From contig JBBIKU010000032.1 of the NCBI GenBank assembly GCA_037445245.1, positions 1 through 18,079 of the forward strand: a stretch of 18,079 nt of DNA, in the 5' to 3' direction. The notes under the pieces are model-generated. The model did not search any database. It was given only the letters and a program-made list of their open reading frames with translations, and was not told the origin of the DNA. The stretch comes from JBBIKU01 sp037445245 (lineage in GTDB: Bacteria; Chloroflexota; Anaerolineae; Anaerolineales; Anaerolineaceae). Every line of letters begins with the position of its first letter. Position 1 is the first letter of the stretch. The translations under genes and the position numbers were made by a program. Below are positions 7,899 to 14,451 of the stretch, in pieces.

Positions 7899-8500
7899 AT
7901 GCTCAAATCGATCAAGAAAGACTTCACCACCATGACCTGGGTGCTAGATCGGAAGAGCACACNNNNNNNNNNATTGCCATCAATATTGTTATCGGTCAGA
8001 TCGTTCTCTTGCTCAGGCTGCCCGTGTTTCTGGATTCGATCGGCACGGTGCTGGTTGCTGCCATCTGCGGTCCGTGGGCGGGAGCTTTAACTGGGACCCT
8101 TTCCAACATCATCTGGGGGCTGACAATCGATCCTAACAGTTTTCCGTGGTTCCCGGTAGCGCTGTTCATCGGTTTCGTCGCTGGATGGTGCGCAGTGGGC
8201 GGGTTGTTTAAATCGTGGTGGAAGGTGGTCATCACCGGGGGCTTGGTCGCCATCACTGCCGCGATTGTCTCCACCCCGATTGCGGTCTATCTTTACGGTG
8301 GCATCACCGCCAGCGGTTCGTCGTTTATCACTGCCTTTCTGCTGCAAACCGGGCAGGATCTGGTGGCTGCCGTGCTCAGCACCAATTTCCTGGTTGAACC
8401 GGTCGATAAGATTGCTACTTGCCTGCTGGCGTTTGCGATCATCAAGGGGCTTTCGGGGCGCTATCTGGCTCGCTTCCCGCGCTCTGAAAATGTGCTTTGA
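7899..8500 (+). CDS. ECF transporter substrate-binding (S) component, interrupted by an assembly gap
   Basis: S components are small membrane proteins that bind a vitamin or micronutrient and deliver it to the EcfT-ATPase module. The gene starts at ATG 7899 behind AAAGGAG (7884-7890) and encodes MLKSIKKDFTTMTWVL. It then runs into adapter sequence and ten N. After the gap the frame from 7973 reads AINIVIGQIVLLLRLPVFL, then DSIGTVLVAAICGPWAGALTG, further hydrophobic segments and ends SENVL. Without correction the two halves are out of frame, because the N number is arbitrary and 17 bases are adapter. About five to six membrane segments are visible. It belongs to the S-component style with LPVFLDSIGTV...GPWAGALTG. 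The substrate cannot be named. EcfT and two ATPases follow directly. Confidence 0.82.
7946..7962 (+). other. Illumina adapter remnant at contig edge
   Basis: AGATCGGAAGAGCACAC is identical to the first 17 bases of the standard Illumina TruSeq read-1 adapter. It directly precedes ten N. It is library contamination left on a contig end, not biology. Genuine sequence on the left stops at about 7945. Confidence 0.97.
7963..7972. other. Assembly gap (10 N) inside the ECF S-component gene
   Basis: Ten N of probably arbitrary length join two contigs. Protein continuity (…TMTWVL / AINIVIGQ…) suggests that only a short piece is missing. Confidence 0.95.
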
Positions 8501-8525
8501 TCTCGCCTGCCGCTGTGGGTTCAAC

Positions 8526-8579
8526 CGGAGGTAGCTTCCTTGCCGACGGTTTGGCTTGGGTTGGCTAGGGCTGCCTCCG
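8526..8579 (+). repeat. Stem-loop between the S component and EcfT
   Basis: CGGAGGTAGC (8526-8535) pairs with GCTGCCTCCG (8570-8579) over 10 bp with one wobble. Inside, GCCGAC (8542-8547) pairs with GTTGGC (8560-8565), again with one wobble. AAAAAA follows rather than T, so it is not a + strand terminator. In a polycistronic mRNA such a hairpin could protect the upstream message or set S versus T-A-A expression. The structure is visible; the role is inferred. Confidence 0.5.
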
Positions 8580-8608
8580 AAAAAACAAGACTGAAAGATG
8601 CGTGAGCG

Positions 8609-9391
8609 ATGAACACCCGTCTGTCCTTCTATGTTCACCGGGAATCTCCGCTGCACCGCTTGAACCCGTTGACCAAGCTCACCCTGGTGGGTACCCTGAT
8701 CGTTTTGGCTTTTGCTAGCCGGGGGCCGGAGTTGCCGCTCGTATTATTTCTGGTGGTGGTCTTGCTCAGCGTTGCCGGTCAGGTGCTGTGGGAGTTTCTG
8801 CGGGTGGCGGTGAGGCTATTGCTGCCGGTGTGCGGTTTTATTTTTGTCATGCAGAGCCTTTTTATCCCGATCGGTGAAACGATCTTGTTGCAATGGTGGA
8901 TCTTCTCGCTGCGGCTGGAAGCCATTCAGCACGCCGCCCTGACCGTGTCGCGCATCCTGGTGATGGTTTCCTCCTTCATTTTGCTGATCTTGAGCACCCA
9001 CCCGTCGACCCTGATGAGCGATCTGACCCGGCGCAGGCTGCCGGGCGGATTCGCCTATGTGATCACCACTTCGTTGCAGATTATTCCGCAAATGCGCGCC
9101 AAAGCACAGACGATCATCGACGCCCAGCTTTCGCGTGGCATGGAGACCAAAGGTGGGCTGTGCCAGCGGGTGCGGGGACTGCTGCCGCTGGTGCGCCCGC
9201 TGGTGTTCGCTTCTCTGGTCGATGTGGAAGAACGCGCCATCGCCATCGAAGCGCGCGCCTTCAATTCGAAAAAAGAGAAAACTAGCCTGATCGAGATCGA
9301 AGACCCTGTTTACGAAAAAGTCGTCCGCTGGTTGATGCTGTTCCTTCTGCTGGGGATGATTGGAAACAACCTGTGGCGATCGTTGAGGTAA
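8609..9391 (+). CDS. ecfT: ECF transporter transmembrane component EcfT
   Basis: EcfT is the scaffold that couples the S component to the two ATPases in the membrane. It is 260 aa, normal length. The N-terminus has LNPLTKLTLVGTLIVL, the usual EcfT opening (short cytosolic lead, then the first helix). Several hydrophobic helices follow. The cytosolic coupling helices carry the two family motifs, AQLSRG (Ala-Arg-Gly type, here Ser-Arg-Gly) and IEARAF, which contact the ATPase grooves. A final C-terminal helix is MLFLLLGMIGNNLW. An in-frame TGA at 8603 makes ATG 8609 the first ATG start; its ribosome site is poor. It overlaps the first ATPase gene by 19 bases. Confidence 0.92.
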   Translation: MNTRLSFYVHRESPLHRLNPLTKLTLVGTLIVLAFASRGPELPLVLFLVVVLLSVAGQVLWEFLRVAVRLLLPVCGFIFVMQSLFIPIGETILLQWWIFSLRLEAIQHAALTVSRILVMVSSFILLILSTHPSTLMSDLTRRRLPGGFAYVITTSLQIIPQMRAKAQTIIDAQLSRGMETKGGLCQRVRGLLPLVRPLVFASLVDVEERAIAIEARAFNSKKEKTSLIEIEDPVYEKVVRWLMLFLLLGMIGNNLWRSLR

Positions 9392-10224
9392 AGAACCTCA
9401 CCTACAGCTACCCGGCGGCGGACAAACCGGCGCTCAAGGGCATCCATTTTCAGGTAGAAGAAGGCGAATTTGTCTCGCTTGTGGGCGCCAATGAAGCCGG
9501 GAAAACCAGCCTGTGCTTTGCGCTTGCTGGTTTTGTTCCGCACTTTTTCAAGGGCGAGCTGAGGGGTGAAGTGTGGGTTGCCGGAAAGGAAAGCAGCCGC
9601 ACCAGCCTCGACGACTGGTTGTTGAACGTCGGGCTGGTTTTTCAAAATCCGTTCAACCAGATTTCCGGCTCGAAATTCACCGTCTATGAGGAAGTGGCGT
9701 TTGGCTTGGAGAATCTGGGTATCCCCCGTCCGGAGATGAAAGAACGAGTCGAAGGCATTATGCAAAAGACCGGCATTACTGAACTGGCGCAGCGCTCGCC
9801 GTACGCGCTTTCGGGTGGGCAGCAACAGCGGGTGGCGCTGGCTTCGATCTTGGTGATGCAGCCACGCCTGCTGGTGCTGGATGAGCCGACCTCACAGTTG
9901 GACCCAATCGGGACGCGCCAGGTCTTCGAAGTGATCAAGTCGATGAGCCAGGAGGGCATTACGGTGGTGATGGCGGAGCACAAGCTGGAGTGGGTGGCGG
10001 AGTTCTCTGATCGGGTGATTGCCCTGGCGGATGGTGAAATGTGGATGGCAGGCAAGCCTGGTGATGTGCTGACCTCGCCGTTGATGACGGAATTGGGCAT
10101 TGGGGTGTCGCGCTACACCGCGGCAGGACGGCGAGCGGTTGAGATTGGTCTTCTGCCGGCAAGCCAGCGCCTGCCGGTCACTCATCGCCAGGCGTTGGCG
10201 TTTTTTGGCGCTGCCCCACCATGA
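9373..10224 (+). CDS. ECF transporter ATPase, first subunit (EcfA1-like)
   Basis: ABC-type ATPase that powers the importer. The Walker A motif at residues 38-45 is GANEAGKT, which fits GxxxxGKT but has Asn-Glu-Ala where Asn-Gly-Ser is usual. The Q-loop is VFQNPFNQ. The signature LSGGQQQR (from Leu146) is canonical. Walker B with the catalytic Glu is RLLVLDEPTSQLDP, and the switch histidine is in MAEHKLE. At 283 aa it is slightly long because of a C-terminal tail of about 35 residues after the core. It starts inside ecfT, and its stop shares ATGA with the second ATPase gene, so translation is coupled. EcfA1 versus EcfA2 naming is by order only. Confidence 0.93.
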   Translation: MAIVEVKNLTYSYPAADKPALKGIHFQVEEGEFVSLVGANEAGKTSLCFALAGFVPHFFKGELRGEVWVAGKESSRTSLDDWLLNVGLVFQNPFNQISGSKFTVYEEVAFGLENLGIPRPEMKERVEGIMQKTGITELAQRSPYALSGGQQQRVALASILVMQPRLLVLDEPTSQLDPIGTRQVFEVIKSMSQEGITVVMAEHKLEWVAEFSDRVIALADGEMWMAGKPGDVLTSPLMTELGIGVSRYTAAGRRAVEIGLLPASQRLPVTHRQALAFFGAAPP

Positions 10225-11033
10225 AGATCGAGGTGCGCGATTTGCGCTTTTCGTATCCCGGCGGGGTCGAAGCGCTCTGTGGGGTTTGTCTGACGGTCGA
10301 GGCGGGTGAGCTGGTCGCCATTGTCGGTCAGAACGGGTCGGGCAAGACCACGCTAGTAAAACATTGGAATGGGCTGCTCAAACCCACCGCCGGCGAGGTG
10401 ATCGTCGGCGGATGGAACACCGCTGATCACAGCGTGGCGCAACTGGCGGCGCGGGTGGGGTATATCTTTCAGAACCCGGATGAACAACTATTTTGCGCTA
10501 CGGTCTGCGGCGAGGTTGCCTTCGGACCGCAAAACCTGGGTTTTGATGAGGTCGAGGTTGATCAACAGGTCAAAAGCGCTTTGGCGATGACCGGTCTGGG
10601 CGGGTTGGAGCAGACCAATCCCTACGATCTTTCGACCAGCCGCCGTAAGATGGTGGCGGTTGCCTCCGTGCTTGCCATGAACACGCCCGTCATCGTCTTC
10701 GACGAGCCCACCACCGGTCAGGATCACGTTACCATCGAACGCATCCGCGAGATCGTGCAGCGGCTGCACGGCGAGGGGAAAACGGTGATCGCCATCACCC
10801 ATGACATCGATTTTTGCGTGGAAAACTTTGAACGGGTGATCGTGATGGGTAATGGCAGGGTGTTGTTGGATGGCGAAGCGGGCGAGGTGCTGACTCAGGA
10901 AGCCGTGCTGGCGAGCACGGCGGTCGACCCGCCGCAACTCATCCGTTTGGGGTTGCGTCTGGGATTCAACCAGCCCGTGCGGAACGTGGACGAATTTATC
11001 GCTGCCTATCAACGCTGGAAATCACGCCGGTAG
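10221..11033 (+). CDS. ECF transporter ATPase, second subunit, with degenerate signature motif
   Basis: Second ABC-type ATPase, presumably a heterodimer partner of the first. The Walker A motif GQNGSGKT (residues 36-43) is canonical. The Q-loop is IFQNPDEQLF. The expected LSGGQ signature is replaced by LSTSR at residues 137-141, followed by RKMVAVASVLA. Walker B is VIVFDEPTT with the catalytic Glu present, the D-loop reads GQDH, and the switch histidine is in THDID. Length is 270 aa, normal. The start codon overlaps the preceding stop (ATGA). The frame and the residues around the altered signature look intact, so this is probably a real subtype trait and not a sequencing error. Confidence 0.93.
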   Translation: MKIEVRDLRFSYPGGVEALCGVCLTVEAGELVAIVGQNGSGKTTLVKHWNGLLKPTAGEVIVGGWNTADHSVAQLAARVGYIFQNPDEQLFCATVCGEVAFGPQNLGFDEVEVDQQVKSALAMTGLGGLEQTNPYDLSTSRRKMVAVASVLAMNTPVIVFDEPTTGQDHVTIERIREIVQRLHGEGKTVIAITHDIDFCVENFERVIVMGNGRVLLDGEAGEVLTQEAVLASTAVDPPQLIRLGLRLGFNQPVRNVDEFIAAYQRWKSRR

Positions 11034-11066
11034 TTGTGTGTGCGGCAGGATAGGCTGATTCCGCGT

Positions 11067-11756
11067 CTAATCGAACTCGCTACCGCCTTTCAGAAAAACC
11101 GTGCTGATGGGGATCAGCGCCAGCAGGAAGGATACGCCGCCGGCCATCACGCCCATGCTGAGGAGCGGCTGGCGGACGATCATACCGACCATGCCCACCA
11201 TGCACGCCACGCCATTGAGCCCTAACAGCCATCCGCCGCCAGCCAACGACTTTGAACTGCTGCGACTCAATAAGACGCCGAAGATAATCGAAGGGATGCC
11301 CAGTATGGCGTACGCCAGGGCGTTGATGAACGCCGCTGCTGAGGTTTGCCAGGCTTGTACCATCATGGCAATCATCCAATGGGTGGATGCATCGGCAGGT
11401 TCGCTTCCGACAAACGCACTCATGGCAGGAACGATACTGACCTGTGACAGGTAAGCAAACAGGTTGAAGGCGGTGTAAACCGGCACAAAGGTCAACCCAA
11501 TGGCAGCCCAGTAAGGCGAACGATCCTGCAGGAAGCGGTACAAACCGGCGAACAGGGCGGTGGCAGTGAGGGTGATGATGGCAGCGTTGACATAGGTTGC
11601 CAGATAGGCGCTGTCTGTCCGGCGGGCGTGGCGGATGGCTTGTTCAGGACTTTCGATCGCACCAAAACGGGCGGTGTCAGAGATCCGCAGAACCAGCCAG
11701 AGTACGGTCAGGATCAGGCAGATCAGGGATACCCATCCCAACAGTTTTGTTTTCAT
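11067..11756 (-). CDS. Hypothetical multi-pass membrane protein
   Basis: A 229-aa hydrophobic protein with about six predicted membrane segments (for example LLGWVSLICLILTVLWLVL, AAIITLTATALFAGLYRF, WAAIGLTFVPVYTAFNLFAYL, FINALAYAILGIPSIIFGVLL, GVACMVGMVGMIV and GVSFLLALIPISTVFL). The layout resembles small DUF4386-like membrane proteins, but I cannot confirm the family. There is no enzyme motif. The ATG at 11756 has a weak GCGGAAG upstream. It follows the lipoprotein gene by 31 bases and could share its transcript. It converges on the ECF operon with a 33-base spacer in which I see no convincing terminator. Confidence 0.75.
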   Translation of the reverse strand: MKTKLLGWVSLICLILTVLWLVLRISDTARFGAIESPEQAIRHARRTDSAYLATYVNAAIITLTATALFAGLYRFLQDRSPYWAAIGLTFVPVYTAFNLFAYLSQVSIVPAMSAFVGSEPADASTHWMIAMMVQAWQTSAAAFINALAYAILGIPSIIFGVLLSRSSSKSLAGGGWLLGLNGVACMVGMVGMIVRQPLLSMGVMAGGVSFLLALIPISTVFLKGGSEFD

Positions 11757-11787
11757 CTTCCGCTAATTTCCAGGTTTCAAACCGAGA

Positions 11788-12405
11788 TCAGCGAAACTTG
11801 CGGGCGCGCAGGCTGCTGATGACCTGATTGAATTCCGACAGAGTTTCCCTGATATCCGGGATCAATTCAGTGGCGTCTACAGCGCCGGCTTCCACAAAGT
11901 AGTAGATCCCATCGATGAAGAACCAGATATCCGAGAGGTCTAATTCGATATCGGAAAGCACAGTGTAACGGGGTGTATCCTCTTCGGCGTATAGGTCGAG
12001 GTAAGCGTAAATGGCATCTTCAGCCTTGAACAAGGCGTCTTCGGCGTTTTCGATCAGAGGCTCGAGCGAGATGATCTCTTCGGGCGTGATACGGTCGTCG
12101 CCAACCGCGCCCGCCAGGGCTTCGGCGAGCTTTTGGGCGGCGCTGACGGCTGCGGAAAGTGAACGGTGGATCACTTCGATCAGCTCGGCTTCGCTGAGTT
12201 CATACGGGTCGAACTTCGGGTCGGCGTCGGAATTGGGATTTACTTTGGTGGTTTCCGGCTCAACTTCGAGCTCAAATTCCGCTTCAGGTGGGGAGCCTTC
12301 CGCTGGCGTTTCAGTTTTAGTTTGGGGTGGCGGGACGCATGCCAACAGGAGGGTAACCGAAAACAGCAGGAGGGTCAGGAGTGAGACCGATCCTAACTTC
12401 ATCAT
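11788..12405 (-). CDS. Predicted lipoprotein, acidic and helical, function unknown
   Basis: I do not recognise a family. The N-terminus is a lipoprotein signal: Met-Met-Lys, a hydrophobic stretch (residues 4-21) and lipobox LLLAC with Cys23 as the likely lipidated residue. A low-complexity Pro/Glu/Thr-rich tether follows (about 25-65). The rest (about 70-205) is acidic and alanine-rich with long predicted helices (for example SLSAAVSAAQKLAEALAGAV) and ends SSLRARKFR. Length is 205 aa. GAAAGGA lies just upstream of the start; Met2 is an alternative start. It sits 46 bases after the C45 hydrolase gene, in the same direction, so it may be part of the same transcript. An exported, membrane-anchored role is inferred. 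Confidence 0.8.
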   Translation of the reverse strand: MMKLGSVSLLTLLLFSVTLLLACVPPPQTKTETPAEGSPPEAEFELEVEPETTKVNPNSDADPKFDPYELSEAELIEVIHRSLSAAVSAAQKLAEALAGAVGDDRITPEEIISLEPLIENAEDALFKAEDAIYAYLDLYAEEDTPRYTVLSDIELDLSDIWFFIDGIYYFVEAGAVDATELIPDIRETLSEFNQVISSLRARKFR

Positions 12406-12451
12406 TCATTCCTTTCTCGGTTCGCTAATTGCGGTGTTTCACAAGGATACC

Positions 12452-13549
12452 TTATTCCTCGAGCTGGTAGGTGGTGTACTTGTTCTCACAGGGAGTTCCC
12501 CACGTTGCGTGTAGCTGACGGGTGGTCAAATCGATGACCAGAGCGGTGATGGTCTTTTCCCGATCCAGCGGGTCGCCTTCGATGGCATGGTTGCAGATCG
12601 AATCGGGGTAATTGACATGGTCTTTTTGGATGTTTTGCAGGCTTTTGATGGTGTGTTCAGGCGTATCGCTCAGCAGGCGCAAGGCTCTAAAATAACGGAT
12701 GCGGGTGCTGATCAATTCATCCGGCTCGCTTTCGATGGCACGCATCTCGTTGGACAAGTAATGATTGGTGTGCGCCAAAAAACCCTCCAAACCGTATTGC
12801 AGCGCAAAGTGGCGGGCAGATACTTCAACGTTGTAAAATTCACCGCTTTCGTGGACGATCAGGTGGTTGTAACCGGCAGCGCGGTGCGGCACCAGCGTGC
12901 GTTGAATGGCTTCAGCCGGTGTGCGTGCTGCCAGCACCGCCCGCGAAACGATCACGCGCGGCACCCCAATGCGCGAATCGGTGGGATAGACCGTATCGCA
13001 GCACTGTGCCAAGCCGGCGGCGTTGAACCCAATATTGGGCGACAGACCGCCGTAGGTCACGGCAAGAAAGGGCAGTTCGCCTTCGGGGCGGGCGTGAATG
13101 ATAAAAATGTCCGCTTCGTCTTCAGGTAACCAGTCCTCATTATGTGCCACGATCACGTGCCCGTTTGCGGTGCGTTGCTGATTGACTGCCAGACTGGTGC
13201 ATTTTGTAAGGTGCAAAGCATCGTTGGTCACGGCTTCCATGGCGTTGAGCACGAAGATGTCATCGAGGGGAATATCAGCGCCTTCAGCGATACCCTCCAG
13301 TTCTTGTACATACTGCGGGTAACGCTCTTCAGCGAAGGGCAGATATTTCCGCGATTGGATCTGGGCGCCTTCCCACGACAATTGGAGCTGGTCATAGGCA
13401 TCTGCCAAAAGGCGGCGGGCGTTCTCGATGCTGTGTAAAACCTGAGCGCGGCAGGCTTCACCAATCTGCCGCCCCATCTCACGATGGGAACCATGGACAT
13501 GAACGAGGGGTAATTGTCGATTTTTCATACCTTGCCGATGGACTTGCAT
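12452..13549 (-). CDS. C45-family Ntn hydrolase (acyl-CoA:6-APA acyltransferase / NAAA-like)
   Basis: This resembles the penicillin acyltransferase-like (peptidase C45) families, in which a precursor cuts itself to expose an N-terminal cysteine nucleophile that then hydrolyses or transfers an amide acyl group. The N-terminal VHVHGSHREMGRQIGE pattern is typical of the pro-region. Cys117 in TKCTSLAV is the probable nucleophile and cleavage point, leaving a pro-segment of about 116 residues. AHNEDW follows, with the Asn and Asp expected in the active site, and YGGLSPNIGFNAAGLA fits the family core. The residue before the Cys is Lys, not the Gly of fungal penicillin acyltransferase. It is 365 aa from ATG 13549; ATG 13528 (MKNRQLPLV) is an equally good start. 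There is no signal peptide and no twin-arginine motif. It lies 51 bases after tatB. The substrate is unknown. Confidence 0.82.
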   Translation of the reverse strand: MQVHRQGMKNRQLPLVHVHGSHREMGRQIGEACRAQVLHSIENARRLLADAYDQLQLSWEGAQIQSRKYLPFAEERYPQYVQELEGIAEGADIPLDDIFVLNAMEAVTNDALHLTKCTSLAVNQQRTANGHVIVAHNEDWLPEDEADIFIIHARPEGELPFLAVTYGGLSPNIGFNAAGLAQCCDTVYPTDSRIGVPRVIVSRAVLAARTPAEAIQRTLVPHRAAGYNHLIVHESGEFYNVEVSARHFALQYGLEGFLAHTNHYLSNEMRAIESEPDELISTRIRYFRALRLLSDTPEHTIKSLQNIQKDHVNYPDSICNHAIEGDPLDREKTITALVIDLTTRQLHATWGTPCENKYTTYQLEE

Positions 13550-13600
13550 GGATGGTGCCAGGGTGGATTGGCGAGGGCGGCGGTTCTACGATTGGGGCGG

Positions 13601-14065
13601 TTATTTTGGATTTTCTGCCGTATCGTCCGTGTCGGTCTGCCCGACGCTGGCGTCCGGCTGTGTTTCCCCCGTAGCCGTTTCGGCATTTTCGCTTTCTTTT
13701 TCAGCGGCATGTTTTTTCATAGCTTGCAGCACACGCTCGTCAATGGAGAGCGCCGCAGCCGCTTCTCGGGTAGCTTGGACGGTTTCATCGAGTTCTTCCG
13801 AGAGTTCACCGGAGATCTTGCGGGCGTCCGTTTGCAGTTCTTGCAGACTTTCTTCCAAGCCGGCGTCGCGAATGATGCGCTGGGGCAACTGACGCAGTTC
13901 GCGCGAGGTTTCCTGCACGCTGGTCCATATTGGCGAGCGCACGATCTTGTTGACCATCCGTCCCATTGACCGGGCGGATTGCACCAGTCTTTCTGGTCCG
14001 AGGACGACCAGAGCGATCAACAGAATAAAGACGAGTTCAAGCCCGCCAATGTTGAAAATTTGCAT
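13601..14065 (-). CDS. tatB: Sec-independent translocase protein TatB
   Basis: TatB forms the substrate-receptor complex with TatC in the twin-arginine translocation system. The N-terminus IGGLELVFILLIALVVLGPERL is the short membrane helix with the conserved Glu and the hinge Gly-Pro. It is followed by an amphipathic helix (VQSARSMGRMVNKIV), a long charged helical stretch (about 45-125) and an acidic, Thr/Glu-rich tail. At 154 aa and with LGPERL, it is TatB and not TatA. No clear ribosome site is seen before the ATG. A TGTTATAAG element 16 bases upstream could be an extended -10 giving a very short leader. Confidence 0.88.
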   Translation of the reverse strand: MQIFNIGGLELVFILLIALVVLGPERLVQSARSMGRMVNKIVRSPIWTSVQETSRELRQLPQRIIRDAGLEESLQELQTDARKISGELSEELDETVQATREAAAALSIDERVLQAMKKHAAEKESENAETATGETQPDASVGQTDTDDTAENPK

Positions 14066-14088
14066 GAGTGTGGCAATTGCTTATAACA

Positions 14089-14111
14089 GGGCGGGCTTTC
14101 CCTTCCCGCCC
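14089..14111 (-). repeat. GC-rich hairpin between tatA and tatB
   Basis: GGGCGGG (14089-14095) and CCCGCCC (14105-14111) form a perfect 7-bp stem with a 9-base loop, downstream of the tatA stop. No T-tract follows in the direction of transcription. It could reduce tatB relative to tatA, since Tat systems usually need far more TatA. That role is inferred. Confidence 0.5.
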
Positions 14112-14130
14112 GGATGGATCAAAGGTGCGG

Positions 14131-14340
14131 TTAACTTACGTCGCCGATGTCTTTCGGCTCGTCAGATGCTTCTTCTTTTTCCTTGCTGTCTTTGTCTTCG
14201 CTCTGAAGTCCCTTGCGGAAGGAGCGGATGCCGCTGCCAAGTTCGCCGGCAATCTTTCCGATGCGTCCCACTCCAAAGAGCAACAGCACGATGACGAGAA
14301 TGATGACCAATTCCAGTGGACCTATGCTTCTCAAAAACAT
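14131..14340 (-). CDS. tatA: Sec-independent translocase protein TatA
   Basis: TatA oligomers form the transient pore or membrane-weakening patch of the Tat system. The 69-aa protein has the family layout: IGPLELVIILVIVLLLFGVGRI (membrane helix with the conserved polar residue and the FG hinge), an amphipathic helix KIAGELGSGIRSFRKGL and a charged tail rich in Lys, Glu and Asp. GAGGAG precedes the ATG at a good distance, and a TGGTATAAT extended -10 lies about 36 bases upstream. It is followed by tatB in the same direction and preceded by tatC. Confidence 0.93.
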   Translation of the reverse strand: MFLRSIGPLELVIILVIVLLLFGVGRIGKIAGELGSGIRSFRKGLQSEDKDSKEKEEASDEPKDIGDVS

Positions 14341-14375
14341 GCTTTTCTCCTCTCGAATTCTTCGGCTTTGGTTTA

Positions 14376-14384
14376 ATTATACCA
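14376..14384 (-). promoter_or_regulatory. Extended -10 promoter of tatA
   Basis: On the - strand the sequence reads TGGTATAAT, a perfect TATAAT (14376-14381) with the TG extension (14383-14384). No good -35 is seen, which extended -10 promoters tolerate. It allows tatA-tatB to be expressed independently of tatC. Confidence 0.6.
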
Positions 14385-14451
14385 GACAAGGTTTTTTTGA
14401 TGATCGGTCGTTCTCATCTTCGCGATTGTTTGCGGGATGTCTTCCCCCGGT

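Noticed and set aside
7733..7960. - strand ORF across the divergent spacer and S-component start
   Set aside because: It includes adapter sequence at its start and has no ribosome site. It covers the promoter region of the ECF operon.
14414..14451. C-terminal extension of TatC to 14414
   Set aside because: It comes from reading the wrong frame after the N gap. The correct frame stops at 14452 after AKLAIRK.
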